Source of the DNA: Streptomyces sp. CC228A
GTDB taxonomy: Bacteria; Actinomycetota; Actinomycetes; Streptomycetales; Streptomycetaceae
NCBI RefSeq assembly: GCF_021390935.1
Contig: NZ_JAJPUI010000003.1
Span: forward strand, 590,742-654,741
Length of the DNA stretch: 64,000 bases
Direction of reading: 5' to 3'
Shown here piece by piece: positions 29,224 to 38,790 of the stretch. Both the position numbers and the translations under genes were made by a program. Each line of letters starts with the position of its first letter. Position 1 is the first letter of the stretch. The notes below the pieces were generated by a model, which saw only the letters and a list, made by a program, of their open reading frames with translations, made no database searches and was not told where the DNA came from.

Positions 29224-29982
29224 GTGGCGCCGAAGCCCAAGCCGCATCCGGCGTTCCATTCGGTGCAGTACGCCCTGCGTGTGCTGGAGACGGTCGCCCG
29301 GCACGGCGGCGGCGTCAGCGACAGCCAGCTCGCGAAGGAGGCCGGACTCCCGGTCGCCCACCTGACCCCGCTGCTGCGGATGCTGCGCCGGGAGGGGTAC
29401 GTCGAGGAGATCGCCGCCGGTGTGTACGTGGTCGGGGACTCGCTGCTCCTGCTGGGGTCGGGTGCCAGCCGGCGGGAGGCGCTGGAAGCGAAGCTCCAGG
29501 AGACGCTGACCGCGCTGCGGGACACGGTGGGCGCCGCCGTCTACATCAGCCGGTACATCGACGGCGAGGTCAAGATCACGCAGATGGCGGACGGGCCGCA
29601 CACGCCGAAGGTCAACGAGTGGGTGGACTTCCGCTCGGCGGCGCACGCCAGCGCGGTCGGCAAGTGCCTGCTCACCCAGCTCGACCAGAACGGCCGCCGG
29701 GACCACCTGTCCCGTCACAAGATCGCCCGGCTGACCTCCCGGACGATCACGAGCGAGCGGGTGCTGTTCTCCAAGCTGGACAGCCAGCCGCCCACCGTGC
29801 CGGTGCTGGACCTCCAGGAGTACGCGGTCGGCACGGTGTGCGCGGCGGTGCCGCTGACGGCCGGGTCGTCGGTGGGCTGCCTGGCGCTGTCCCTGCCGAT
29901 CGAGCACGCCCACCGCCTGCGCGCGGCGGCCGACACGCTGAACCGCAAGGCGGCGCCGGTGGTGCTGTCGCTGGCCCTGTGA
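29224..29982 (+). CDS. IclR-family transcriptional regulator
   Basis: The start GTG 29224 follows AGGGGGAAACC. The 252-residue protein has an N-terminal winged helix (QYALRVLETVARHGGGVSDS, LAKEAGLPVAHLTPLLRMLR, VEEIAAGVYVVGDSLLLLG) and a GAF-like IclR effector domain (HASAVGKCLLTQLDQ, LDLQEYAVGTVCAAVPLTAG). IclR proteins regulate carbon-source genes in response to small molecules. Position just after the ehu operon makes that operon a possible target, but a terminator and 240 bases separate them, so this is only inference. Confidence 0.88.
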   Translation: MAPKPKPHPAFHSVQYALRVLETVARHGGGVSDSQLAKEAGLPVAHLTPLLRMLRREGYVEEIAAGVYVVGDSLLLLGSGASRREALEAKLQETLTALRDTVGAAVYISRYIDGEVKITQMADGPHTPKVNEWVDFRSAAHASAVGKCLLTQLDQNGRRDHLSRHKIARLTSRTITSERVLFSKLDSQPPTVPVLDLQEYAVGTVCAAVPLTAGSSVGCLALSLPIEHAHRLRAAADTLNRKAAPVVLSLAL

Positions 29983-30049
29983 GTCCCGCCACGTTTGAAC
30001 GCGGTCGGGAGCACCCCTCGGGACCGGGTAGTATTAACCCCGTCAGCAG

Positions 30050-30123
30050 GCGCCGCTAGCTCAGTTGGTTAGAGCAGCTGACTCTTAATCAGCGGGTCCG
30101 GGGTTCGAGTCCCTGGCGGCGCA
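30050..30123 (+). tRNA. tRNA-Lys (anticodon CTT), copy 2
   Basis: This sequence is identical over all 74 bases to copy 1, with the same GTCAGCAG lead-in. A TAGTAT sequence about 20 bases upstream is a likely -10 element. Confidence 0.97.
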
Positions 30124-30128
30124 CAGAC

Positions 30129-30164
30129 GGAAGAAGCCCCTCGCGGAAGCGGGGGGCTTCTTCG
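30129..30164 (+). terminator. Terminator of tRNA-Lys copy 2
   Basis: The same GAAGAAGCCCC/GGGGCTTCTTC hairpin as after the other copies; identity with copy 3 continues past it (TCGGCCCGCGGG). Confidence 0.9.
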
Positions 30165-30231
30165 TGTCGGCCCGCGGGTGCGGGGGCCGGCGCACCGGAA
30201 CCGGCACACCGGGACCCGCGGGGGCGGGCGG

Positions 30232-30843
30232 CTAGAACCGGACGTCGGAGCAGGCGTAGAACGCGTTCGCCGTGTCGTGCACGTTCCACACCGCCAGGAC
30301 CAGGTGGCGGCCGGTCTTGCCACTCGGCATGGTGCCCTGGTGGGTGAGGGTGTACGGCGGCTGCTTGCCGTTGTACGGGACGGTGAGGAACGGCTGCGGG
30401 TCCAGGTCCGAGCGGGTCAGCGGCCTGGTGGGGTCCCAGCCGTTCCGGGTGATGTAGTAGCGGAAGTCGGTCGTGCGGTGCGGGGCGGTGAACCGCCAGC
30501 GGAAGCTGTAGCTCTGCCCGCTCGCCACCTGCGTGGCCGGCCAGGCGCCGCCCCGCGGGTCGTCGAGCTCGGCGAACCGGGCGTTGCCGCCCGAGCAGAT
30601 GGTGCCGTCCGAGGGACCGCCCAGCGGGAAGCCCTTCGGGCCCTCGACGGACTGCGGCTCCCACTGGATGGAGCCGCAGTTCGCGACCGTGCCGTTGGCG
30701 CAGAGCTTCTGCCGGCTGATCGGTGCGTCGGTGTAGCCGTGGCTGCCGGCGCTGCCGGTGGCGAGGACCGAGACCCCGGCGACCCCCAGGGCCACGGCCA
30801 GCGCCGTGCGTATCCGATGCCTCTTCTGACTCGTCTCTCGCAT
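30232..30843 (-). CDS. Lytic polysaccharide monooxygenase, AA10 (chitin-binding protein)
   Basis: The start ATG 30843 gives 203 residues. The signal peptide ends at GSAGS so that the mature protein begins with His 35 (HGYTDAPISRQKLC), which with His 122 (FTAPHRTTDF) forms the copper histidine brace of AA10 enzymes. C-GTVANC and ICSGG supply disulphides, and the C-terminal NVHDTANAFYACSDVRF is typical. There is no extra binding module. It cleaves crystalline chitin (or cellulose) oxidatively outside the cell and helps chitinases. A palindromic GGTCTAGACC site lies about 100 bases upstream. Confidence 0.96.
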   Translation of the reverse strand: MRETSQKRHRIRTALAVALGVAGVSVLATGSAGSHGYTDAPISRQKLCANGTVANCGSIQWEPQSVEGPKGFPLGGPSDGTICSGGNARFAELDDPRGGAWPATQVASGQSYSFRWRFTAPHRTTDFRYYITRNGWDPTRPLTRSDLDPQPFLTVPYNGKQPPYTLTHQGTMPSGKTGRHLVLAVWNVHDTANAFYACSDVRF

Positions 30844-30942
30844 GCTGTACTCCGGTGGGGAGGTGGGGGATCGCGCGCGACGTCATGGCGGAGGGAACGG
30901 GCGTGCTGCGGTGCTGCCGTACCGTCGTACGGGCCGTGCTGC

Positions 30943-30954
30943 GGTCTAGACCAA
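30943..30954 (-). promoter_or_regulatory. DasR/chitin-type operator upstream of the AA10 gene
   Basis: The sequence TTGGTCTAGACC (complement strand) contains the perfect 10-bp palindrome GGTCTAGACC. It matches the core of the DasR responsive element of N-acetylglucosamine-controlled genes and one of the repeats before the chitinase gene. It lies 100 bases upstream of the start codon. Confidence 0.78.
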
Positions 30955-31005
30955 CTCCCAATCTAGGGACATGAACTCGTCATGTCCATACCAATCGCAG
31001 GCGGC

Positions 31006-33616
31006 TCACGCGCCTTCGACCGGACCGCCCCGCCCCGCGCAGAACGCCACGGTGAGGTCCTTGACCAGCGCCTTGCGGTCGTAGTCGTCCAGCTCGACCA
31101 GACCACGCGCGGTCAGCCGGTGGACCACGTCGTCCACCGCGTCGACCACCCCCGACAGCACGGCGTCCCGCTGGTCCGCCTCGATCGCCGCGATCCGCCG
31201 CCGCCGCATCGCGGCCGCGATCTCGGGGGCGTACTCGATGTGGACCGGCTGCGCGGAGAACACCTCGATCCCGACCGGCGCGCAGGCGGCGGAGAGCGTA
31301 CGGGTCAGGGCCTCGCCGACCGCGTCGGCGTCCCGGAGCGTCGGCGCCTCGCCGCCGCCGGAGCGCGGCGCGTCGACGGGCCGCCGGGACAGCACCCGGG
31401 CCAGCGCCGCCTCCACCTGCTCCCGCAGGTACGTCTCGTGGTCCGCCACCGCGAAGGCCGCGCGGACGGTGTCCCGGATCCGCCACACCACCAGCACCAC
31501 GACCCTCAGCCCGGTGCCGCCCGCGTCCACCGCCGCCACCGGTTCACTGCGCCAGTGCCGCATCCGCACGTCGAGGCGGCGGCGCAGGAGCAGGGGGCTC
31601 ACCCACACGAGGCCGGTGCGGCGGACCGTGCCCCGGTACTCGCCGAACAGCGTGAGCACCCACGCCGTCCCCACCCTGCTGCGCGTGAGGCCGCCGAACG
31701 CGAACAGCACGAGCAGCACCCCGACCGCCAGCAGCAACGCCGGCCCGAACGCCAGCCCCCGGTACGGGCGCACCGGCAGCCCCAGCAGACCGAGCAGCCC
31801 CTCGGGCACCGCCCCGGACCACCACGCCACCACCGCGCACGCCGCGAGGGCGGCCAGCCCGGCCAGCACCGCGACCCAGCCGGGCAGCACGGCCCCCGGC
31901 CGCTCGACAAGACGCGGCTCGACCTGCGCCGACCCGGCCTCCGGCACCGCCGCCGGCCGTCCGGCCGCGGCCCGGCCACCGGCGGCCCACTTCCCCGCCC
32001 CCGGCTGCCGGGCCCCCGGCCCGCCGCCCGGTTGCCCGCGTGCCGGCCGGGGCGACCGCCGCGCCCCGGCAGAACGGCGAACCCGGCGAACCGGGGCCCG
32101 CGCGCCCGCCGTTCGGGCTGCGCGGCCTCCTCGGGCGCGGACTGCGGCGCTGCGTCGCGCCGCGGGGCCGGGTCGCGCTGCGGGGCCGGGTCGCGCTGCG
32201 GCGTCCCCGGGGCGGCTGCTCCAGGCGGCGGACCGCGATGTCCCGCCGGGCGGCGGGGCGCACGGCGAGCGGAACCGTCACCGGACCCAGCGGCATGGTG
32301 GCCGCGGGGTCCTGCGACAGGTCGGTCGACCGTCCGCGCGGGGTGCCCGAAGCGGTGCCGCCCGCGGCCCGGCGGACAGCCCGGCCTGCTGCCGCCCCTC
32401 CGCCTCCGCTCCGGCCGCCGGTTCGGGCTCCGGCTGCGGCCGGCGTTCCGGGGACGGCGCGGACGGCGCCGTCGGGGCGTCCGGATCGGCCGGCCTGACG
32501 GGCGTCACCGGATCGGTCGGCGCGCCGGGCGTGACGGGCGTGACCGGAGTGACCGGCGCACTCGGCATGACGGAGGCGGAGGAGACCGCAGAGGCGCGGG
32601 AAGCGGCAGGGGCCGCAGAGGTGGGGGATGCGGAGGAGGCCGCAGAGGTGGGGGATGCGGAGGAGGCCGCAGCCGCGTGAGGGGCCGAGGAAGGCGCGGA
32701 GGTACGGGAAGCGGGGGAACTCCCGGCGGCGGGCGCAGCGGTGGGGGCCGGCGAGGCGGCGGACGCGCCGGGTGCCGTGCGGGCGGCGGACGCACCCGGT
32801 GCGCCGGGGCCGCCCGCCGCGCCCCGCTCGACGGAGACACCCCGATCGACGGAGACACCCCGATCGGCAGAGGCGCCCCGGTCGACGGAGACACCCCGGT
32901 CGGCAGAGGCGCCCCGGTCGGCAGAGGCGCCCCGGTCGGCTGGTCCGCCCCCGGGGTCGGGCCGCGCCCGTCGGTGGAACCGCCTCGGTCCGCTGATCCG
33001 CCGTAGTGGGGGTCGCGGCCCGGTCGGCCGATCCGGCGCGCTCAGCCGAGGGGCCGGTGCCGGCCGGTGCGGGCGCGCCCGCCGGGCTGGCGCCGCCGAC
33101 CGGCGCCGACGGCGCCGCGGCCGCGGGGCCCGCCGGCGCAGCCCGGCGCACGGCCGCGGAGAGGTCGGCCGGAACGGCGGCCACGGTGGTCACACGGCGC
33201 CGCGGCGCCGACGCCCGCTCACGCTGCGGCCGCTGCTCCGGTGACGGCGCCGGCGCCGGCTGCGCCACCCGGGCCCGGGGCGGTTCCGCTGCCCCTTCGG
33301 TGACCGGCGTCTCGCGGGGCGCCCCGGCCGGTTCGCCGCCGCGCGGTGCCGTCGCCGGCGGGGCGGGCTGGGCCGGCGGGCCCGCCAGGGGCGCCAGGCT
33401 GGGCGGGGCCGCCATCGCGGCCGAGATCACCCGGGTGGCCGCCCTGGCGGGCGCCGACGGCCGGGCCGGCTTGGTCCGCGGGCCCAGGGTCGGGGGGAAC
33501 GGCAGGTCCGTCATGGGGATGGACCCGGGCGGCGCCTCGTCCGCGGCGGGGGGCGCGGGCTCCTGGTTCGGCGTGGTCATCGTGCGGGCCTCACGCTCGT
33601 CGCTGTGGTCGGTCAT
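31006..33616 (-). CDS. SPFH/Band 7 membrane protein with long low-complexity N-terminus (several frame breaks)
   Basis: The start ATG 33616 overlaps the stop of the peptidase gene as ATGA. The N-terminal ~550 residues are Ala/Pro/Ser-rich and repetitive, including repeats of the type ADRGAS/VDRGVS. The reading frame changes at least three times here, and the steps fit missing bases. The C-terminal ~300 residues are clear: two membrane helices (VAVLAGLAALAACAVVAWWS, FGPALLLAVGVLLVLFAFGG), then an SPFH/stomatin-like domain (WVLTLFGEYRGTVRRTGL, VVVLVVWRIRDTVRAAFAV, YLREQVEAALARVLSRRPVD, IEVFSAQPVHIEYAPEIAAA). SPFH proteins scaffold membrane microdomains. The exact N-terminal sequence is not reliable. 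Confidence 0.78.
32613..32666. repeat. 27-bp tandem repeat, two copies, inside the SPFH gene
   Basis: CCGCAGAGGTGGGGGATGCG starts at 32613 and 32640, an exact 27-bp period. In the coding frame it encodes repeated SAASSASPT units. Confidence 0.85.
32824..32943. repeat. 18-bp tandem repeat, about 6.6 copies, inside the SPFH gene
   Basis: Units of the form CCG(C/A/G)TCG(A/G)C(G/A)GAG(A/G)C(A/G)CC start every 18 bp from 32824. They encode alternating six-residue VDRGVS and ADRGAS units in the complement frame. Confidence 0.88.
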
Positions 33617-34980
33617 CGGAAGAGCCGCCTCCATGTCTCCGGGCCGGGGTAGCCGTCGGCGGCGCCGCCGCGCCAGCCCTGGGCCCGCTGGAAGTCCTGG
33701 ACGTTGCGCCGGTCGGCCTCGCCCCAGCGCGGGGTGGGGCCTTTCCGGTAGTGCCTGCCGTAGCCGCGCTTCACCAACTGGCGGCCCAGCAACTCGACGT
33801 ACGTGTTCGACTGGCCGGGCCGGAAGCGGCCGCGGCCGGGGTAGGACGGGACGGCGCCCGACGGGGCGCGGGTGGCCGCCGCCGCCCCGCCGACGTCACG
33901 GCCCTTGCCGTGCACCAGCAGCCGCCAGGTGTGCGGTCCCGGCAGGCCGTCCGCCTCCTTGCCCCGCCAGCCCTGGGCCCGCTGGAACGCCTGCGTGGCC
34001 CGCCGGTCGGCCTCGCCCCAGTGGGGCCCCGGACCCTTGGCGTAGTAGCGGCCTGCCCCGCGGGCGACCAGCATCCGCCCGAGCTCGGTGATGTGCGGGT
34101 TCCGCGCGCCGGGGCCGAACGCCCACGGGCCGGGGAAGCCCGCACCCGCGGCGCCAGGGGCCCCGGTGCCTGTGCCGGTGTCGGCGTCGGTGTCGGTGTC
34201 GGTGTCGGACGGCGCCTCGCCGCTGATCAGCCCGTTGTAGCGGTAGGCCAGGTAGCGGTCGGAGTTCTTCCAGTACGCCAGCGGCGTGGCCTGCTTGCGG
34301 GTGTACGGCTTGGTCTGCTCGTACGCCACGTAGTGGGTGCGGCGGTAGTCGGTCCAGCCGCCGAAGATCGTGACGTGCGAGCCCTTGGTCGGGTTGTCGG
34401 GGTTGTGGAACAGCAGGATGTCGCCCGGCTGCAGTTCGCTGCGGTCCAGCCGGGTGGCGAACCGGTGCAAGGTGCCGGTCCACTCGTTGCCGGGGAGGTT
34501 CCAGGCCATGGAGACGTACCCGGAGCAGTCCTGGCGGTAGCCGTCGGACCAGTACTTCTCCATCGAGTACGGGACGCCCTCGGCGACCCAGCGCTTGGCG
34601 CGGTTGATGATGTCCGCGCGGGTGGTCCTGGGCAGGTCCTGGCGGGAGACCGGGCCGCTGGTGGGCCCGGGGTGCGGGCGGCCGTGCAGGCCCTCGGCCC
34701 AGCCCTGCGGGGTGGGCGGCGGCGCGGCGGAACCGGCGGGGCCCAGGGGGTGGGACGGGCCGGCCGGGTGGACCGCGCCCACGGCGCCCGCACCGCCGCC
34801 GAGGACCACGCCCGCCGCCGTGGCGAGGACGAGGGCACGGCGGGCGCCGTGCGCGGCGGGGTGCCCGCCGGTCCGCACCGGGAGGCGCAGCGCGAGCTCC
34901 CGCCGCCACCGGGCGCAGCCGGGGCAGGGACAGTCGGCGGCGGGCTCGTACTCCTCGAAGACCGGGACGGTTGCGACCAT
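33613..34980 (-). CDS. Cysteine-peptidase-like protein with two C-terminal peptidoglycan-binding repeats
   Basis: The start ATG 34980 is chosen because GGAGGGG lies 9 bases before it; an ATG 24 bases upstream is weaker. The 455-residue protein begins with a Cys cluster (CPCPGCARW) and a membrane helix (RALVLATAAGVVLGGGAGAV). The central domain has DCSGYVSMAWNLPGNEW, where the Cys is the likely NlpC/P60-type nucleophile, and GSHVTIFGG with a candidate catalytic His. Two ~60-residue repeats (LGRMLVARGAGRYYAKGPGP and LGRQLVKRGYGRHYRKGPTP, each with RAQGWRG) end the protein and probably bind cell wall. It overlaps the SPFH gene start, so both are co-translated. Confidence 0.85.
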   Translation of the reverse strand: MVATVPVFEEYEPAADCPCPGCARWRRELALRLPVRTGGHPAAHGARRALVLATAAGVVLGGGAGAVGAVHPAGPSHPLGPAGSAAPPPTPQGWAEGLHGRPHPGPTSGPVSRQDLPRTTRADIINRAKRWVAEGVPYSMEKYWSDGYRQDCSGYVSMAWNLPGNEWTGTLHRFATRLDRSELQPGDILLFHNPDNPTKGSHVTIFGGWTDYRRTHYVAYEQTKPYTRKQATPLAYWKNSDRYLAYRYNGLISGEAPSDTDTDTDADTGTGTGAPGAAGAGFPGPWAFGPGARNPHITELGRMLVARGAGRYYAKGPGPHWGEADRRATQAFQRAQGWRGKEADGLPGPHTWRLLVHGKGRDVGGAAAATRAPSGAVPSYPGRGRFRPGQSNTYVELLGRQLVKRGYGRHYRKGPTPRWGEADRRNVQDFQRAQGWRGGAADGYPGPETWRRLFR

Positions 34981-35200
34981 GTGGTTGTTCCCCTCCACGC
35001 TCATCACGCTTCGTTCGTCCTGATGCACGGGCGCCAGTCTCTCGACTGTCCTGACATAACGCATTTTGACGGTTGAAAAGGAAAAAACGACCATCCGACG
35101 GGCGTGGCGAGTCGGAAAATCGGACCGCGCCCCGCCGCCGGGGCCGGCCGGGTGGTGCGGGGCACCCCGCGGCATCGGGTAGAGTTGTGCAGGTCAGCAG
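34981..35200. promoter_or_regulatory. A/T-richer promoter gap
   Basis: Around 35,050-35,095 the sequence GTTGAAAAGGAAAAAACGACC is unusually A-rich for this genome and lies upstream of the peptidase gene, so it probably holds its promoter. On the other strand TAGAGT at about 35,180 is a likely -10 element of tRNA-Lys copy 3. Confidence 0.5.
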
Positions 35201-35274
35201 GCGCCGCTAGCTCAGTTGGTTAGAGCAGCTGACTCTTAATCAGCGGGTCCGGGGTTCGAGTCCCTGGCGGCGCA
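35201..35274 (+). tRNA. tRNA-Lys (anticodon CTT), copy 3
   Basis: This 74-base gene is identical to copies 1 and 2 in the tRNA and its terminator. Confidence 0.97.
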
Positions 35275-35279
35275 CAGAC

Positions 35280-35315
35280 GGAAGAAGCCCCTCGCGGAAG
35301 CGGGGGGCTTCTTCG
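35280..35315 (+). terminator. Terminator of tRNA-Lys copy 3
   Basis: Same hairpin as after copies 1 and 2; it also faces the end of the sortase gene on the other strand and may serve both. Confidence 0.9.
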
Positions 35316-35346
35316 TGTCGGCCCGCGGGCGCGGCCGGTGCGCGGG

Positions 35347-36015
35347 TCAGCGGACGCCGGTGAGGTACGCGGACACCACGACGTTCGCGCTGTAGGTGCC
35401 GGAGGCCCGGTCGAAGGTGCCGCCGCAGGTGATGAGCCGCAGCTCGGCGCGGCCCGGGTCGCGCCGCCCGTAGGCGCGGTCGGCGTCGAAGCCGCGGCGC
35501 GGCAGGACACCCACGTCGTCGACGGTGAACTCGGCCAGCACCCCGTCGGCGCGCCGGACGCGCACGACCGCGCCGGGCCGCACGGCGGCCAGCGTGTGGA
35601 ACACCGCCGGACGGGTGTCGGTGTCGGCGTGGCCGACGAGGAGGGCGGCACCGTCCGCGCCGGGCGCGGTCCCGGCGCCGTACCAGCCGACGGTCTGCGG
35701 CATCTCGTACGGCGGCGCCTCGATGCCGCCGGCCCCGTCGAGGCCGCGCGGGACGATCGGCGCGGTCACGCCCAGGGACGGGACCTCAAGCCGCTGCGGG
35801 GCGGCGGGCGGGAGGGGCGGCACGGGCGGCGGCAGCGGTACGCCCCGGGGGCGGCCGACGGCGGCGACGTCCCCGGTCGCGGGGGCGGACAGGGCCCCCT
35901 GCCCGTGGGTCACCTCCTTGCCCCAGAGCCAGAGCACGACGAGGACCAGCGCCCAGACCAGCCCCACGGCGAACCGTCCCGCACCGCCGGCCCCCGCCTC
36001 CCTGCCCATGGTCAC
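35347..36015 (-). CDS. Class F sortase
   Basis: The start GTG 36015 overlaps the upstream stop as GTGA; ATG 36009 is an alternative. The 222-residue protein has one N-terminal membrane helix (FAVGLVWALVLVVLWLWG), a Pro-rich stalk and a sortase domain with QRLEVPSLGVTAPIV, the catalytic His in LLVGHADTDT, the nucleophile Cys in LITCGGTFDRASGTY and the Arg-side end. Class F sortases are common in Streptomyces but their substrates are largely unknown. The coupled upstream gene encodes a membrane protein that may be processed with it. Confidence 0.9.
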   Translation of the reverse strand: MTMGREAGAGGAGRFAVGLVWALVLVVLWLWGKEVTHGQGALSAPATGDVAAVGRPRGVPLPPPVPPLPPAAPQRLEVPSLGVTAPIVPRGLDGAGGIEAPPYEMPQTVGWYGAGTAPGADGAALLVGHADTDTRPAVFHTLAAVRPGAVVRVRRADGVLAEFTVDDVGVLPRRGFDADRAYGRRDPGRAELRLITCGGTFDRASGTYSANVVVSAYLTGVR

Positions 36016-37429
36016 TCCGTGCCGAAGCGGGTGTCGGCGTGCCGGGCACGCTCGGCGTGCGAGGCGTGTTCGGCCTGCCCGGCGTGCGAGGCGTGTTCGG
36101 CGTGCGAGGCGTGTTCGGCGTCCGCACGCCCGGGGCGCCCGCGGCGCTCCGCGTCCACCCGTACCGATCGGCCGGGGCGGCGGGAGAGGTCGGGGCGGCC
36201 GGCGGGACCCTCGGAGCCGTCGCGATCCGGCCGCACGGCGCCTTCGGGGCGGCCGGGGGCAGGACGGTCGGACACGGGACAGTCGAGTGCAGGACCGTCG
36301 GGCGCGGGGCGGGAGCGGGCAGGACCGCCGGGGGCAGGACCATCAGGCGCAGGACCGCCGGACCCAGGACGGTCGGACACGGAACGGTCAAGTGCAGTAC
36401 CGCCGGGGGCAGGACCGCCGGGCCCAGGACCTCCAGGCGCAGGACCGCCGGCCCCGGGGTGGTCCGGGTCGGAACCGGACGGCTCGGGACGGTGGGTCTC
36501 GGAGCCGGACGGCTCGCGGCGATGGACCTCAGAGCCGGACGGCTCGCGGCGGTCGGCCTCGCGGGCGGCCGGACCGACCGCCGCGGCACCGAGCGAGTCA
36601 GCGCTGCGGCGGTCGGCGCCCAAGGAATCGGCGCCCAGCGAATCGGCGCCGAGGCGGTCGGCGCCCACCGAAGCGGATCCGCGTCGGCCGGCGCCCACCG
36701 AAGCGGCGCCGAGGTGGTCGGGCGCCCAGGGCTCCGTGCCCGTGGAGTCGGTGCCGGCGGGGCCGGTGGCGCGGCGGTCGGCGCCTCGGCCGTCGGGTTC
36801 GCAGGGGTCCGTGCCGAGGGGGCCGCCGCCGGGAGGGCCGGCCGCGGGGCTGCCTGGCCGCCTGCGGCGGTTGCCGCGCAGGGCGACGGCCACGGCGGCG
36901 ACGGTCGCGAGGACCAGGCCGATGACGGCGTGCCGGGTCCCGGGCCCATGCTGCTCCGCCGCACCCGGCCCGGCCACGCTCGGCATGTCCGCGGCGAGGG
37001 CGGCACCTCCCCGCCCGCCCGGACGGCGGCGTACGGGGTGGGCGGCGGGTCCGGGGAGACGCGGACGCTGCCCGCGGCCTCGTAGGTGCGGCCGCCGCAG
37101 TCGACCAGGAGGGCGTAGGCGCCCTCGGCGGTGCCGGACCGCACGGTGGTGTCCCCGCGCAGGGTGCCGCCCTCGGCGCCGGACAGCTCGACGTCGGTCA
37201 CGAACGCGGCCGACCGCACGGCCCCTCGGTCCGCGCCGCACCCCTCCACCCGGACGTCCAGGTCCGCCCCGGGCGCCACGACCTCCGGACTGGCCGCCAC
37301 ACCGACCCGCGCCTCCACGGCCCCCGCCTCCGGGACCACCCCGGATCCGAGTCCCAGCCCCGGCCCGAGCACCGCCGCCACCACGGCGACGACCCCTCCG
37401 GCACGGAGAGCAAGCACTCCTGTGCGCAT
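36012..37429 (-). CDS. Secreted/membrane protein with long repetitive C-terminal tail (one frame break)
   Basis: The start ATG 37429 follows GGAGGTTCACG. A signal peptide (VLALRAGGVVAVVAAVLGPG) leads to an Ig-like extracellular domain with two Cys (VEGCGADRGAV, ALLVDCGGRTYEA). One missing base near 37,000-37,020 breaks the frame; repaired length is 472 residues. A membrane helix (HAVIGLVLATVAAVAVALRG) is followed by Arg-rich residues and a ~270-residue low-complexity tail with GADSLGADSLGADR and AEHASHAEHASHAGQ repeats. It lacks an LPXTG motif. The gene is translationally coupled to the class F sortase. Function is unknown. Confidence 0.7.
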
Positions 37430-37690
37430 CGTGAACCTCCTCGTACTGGAAGCGTCACGCCTCCCCGCGCTCCCCGCATCCCGAGCCGCCGGCCCGGCAC
37501 CCGCCCGGCCGACCCCCGGACCGCCCCTACCGGCCGGTAGAGGCGCACGGCCCGGCACGGTGAACGGCCGTCCGCCCGCGGAGGCCGGGCACCCCCGGGC
37601 GGCCCGGCACCGAGGAACTAGGCTGAGGGCGTCGCGGCACAGCGTCGTCCCGGCGGCCCCAGCAGGTCCTCGCGTACAGGAGAGCGGCAC

Positions 37691-38470
37691 ATGGCAGAGC
37701 GCAAGCCCATCACCTCGTGGCTGACCGACATGGACGGCGTGCTGATGCACGAGGGCGTCCCCGTGCCGGGCGCGGACGCCTTCATCCGGAAGCTCCGGGA
37801 CTCAGGGCGGCCGTTCCTCGTGCTCACGAACAACTCGATCTACACCGCGCGGGACCTGCACGCGCGGCTCGACCGGATCGGGCTCGACGTGCCCGTCGAG
37901 AACATCTGGACCTCGGCGCTGGCGACCGCGAAGTTCCTCGACGACCAGCACCCCGGCGGCTCCGCCTACGTCATCGGCGAGGCCGGGCTGACGACGGCGC
38001 TGCACGACGTCGGGTATGTCCTGACGGACACCGAGCCGGACTTCGTGATCCTGGGCGAGACCCGCACGTACTCCTTCGAGGCGATGACGAAGGCGGTGCG
38101 GCTCATCAACAACGGGGCCCGGTTCATCGCCACGAACCCGGACGAGACCGGGCCCTCGGCGGAGGGCGCCCTCCCGGCGACGGGCGCGGTCGCCGCGCTC
38201 ATCACGAAGGCGACCGGCAAGGAGCCCTACTTCGTGGGCAAGCCGAACCCGCTGATGATGCGCACCGGCCTCAACACCATCGGCGCCCACTCGGAGAGCA
38301 GCGCCATGATCGGGGACCGGATGGACACCGACATCCTGGCCGGACTCGAAGCGGGCATGGAGACCTTCCTCGTGCTCACCGGCCTGACGGCACGGGCGGA
38401 CATCGACCGCTTCCCGTACCGGCCGACCCACGTGAAGGAGTCCATCGCGGACCTGGTGGACTTCGTCTGA
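37691..38470 (+). CDS. HAD-superfamily IIA phosphatase, NagD-like
   Basis: The start ATG 37691 follows GGAGAGCGGCAC. The 259-residue protein has motif [14 protein letters not shown], motif II LVLTNNS, a type IIA cap and motif [25 protein letters not shown]. These are typical of NagD/p-nitrophenylphosphatase-like cytosolic HAD enzymes, which hydrolyse sugar or nucleotide monophosphates. The substrate is unknown. It stands alone and is closed by a strong hairpin. Confidence 0.94.
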   Translation: MAERKPITSWLTDMDGVLMHEGVPVPGADAFIRKLRDSGRPFLVLTNNSIYTARDLHARLDRIGLDVPVENIWTSALATAKFLDDQHPGGSAYVIGEAGLTTALHDVGYVLTDTEPDFVILGETRTYSFEAMTKAVRLINNGARFIATNPDETGPSAEGALPATGAVAALITKATGKEPYFVGKPNPLMMRTGLNTIGAHSESSAMIGDRMDTDILAGLEAGMETFLVLTGLTARADIDRFPYRPTHVKESIADLVDFV

Positions 38471-38475
38471 CCGGC

Positions 38476-38513
38476 GGCGGCCGGCCCCCCTGCCGCGGGC
38501 GGGGCCGGCCGCC
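38476..38513. terminator. Strong bidirectional terminator
   Basis: A perfect 13-bp stem (38476-38488 with 38501-38513) encloses a 12-base loop. It lies between the HAD gene stop and the stop of the broken gene on the other strand. Confidence 0.85.
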
Positions 38514-38519
38514 GGCCCG

Positions 38520-38790
38520 TCAGGAGGCGGTGGCGCGGACGCCGTCCAGCACCCCGTACCCGCTGTCCGCGCCGGCGCAGTGGAAGCGGAGGGGCACCGA
38601 GGACGCCCCGGCGGGCACGTCCGATGCCGGCCAGTGCCCCCGTGTCCCCGCCGGCCTCCCGGCCCGCACGGCGACCGACTCGCCCACCGGGACGCCGCGG
38701 ATCCCGGTTCCGGCCCGATCGGCGGCAGCGCAGCCGGGTCGTACAGCAGCCTCACGCAGGTCTTGACGGCGTCAAGGCGGAGGGCACGAG
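38520..38790 (-). pseudogene. Fragment of a hypothetical protein gene, frame-broken
   Basis: Reading from the right, TCVRLLYDPAALPPIGPEPG is followed, after a frame change near 38702-38712, by GVPVGESVAVRAGRPAGTRG, VPLRFHCAGADSGYGVLDG and the end VRATAS before TGA 38520-38522. Codon third positions are G/C-rich in both segments, so this is real coding sequence. No convincing start is found; the sequence up to about 39,030 cannot be joined by eye. The family is not recognised. The stretch 38,791-39,060 otherwise holds nothing I can support. Confidence 0.4.

Noticed and set aside
31238..33006. Long plus-strand open frames rich in Arg/Gly/Pro
   Set aside because: They are antisense to the SPFH gene and lack a ribosome site, family similarity or normal composition.
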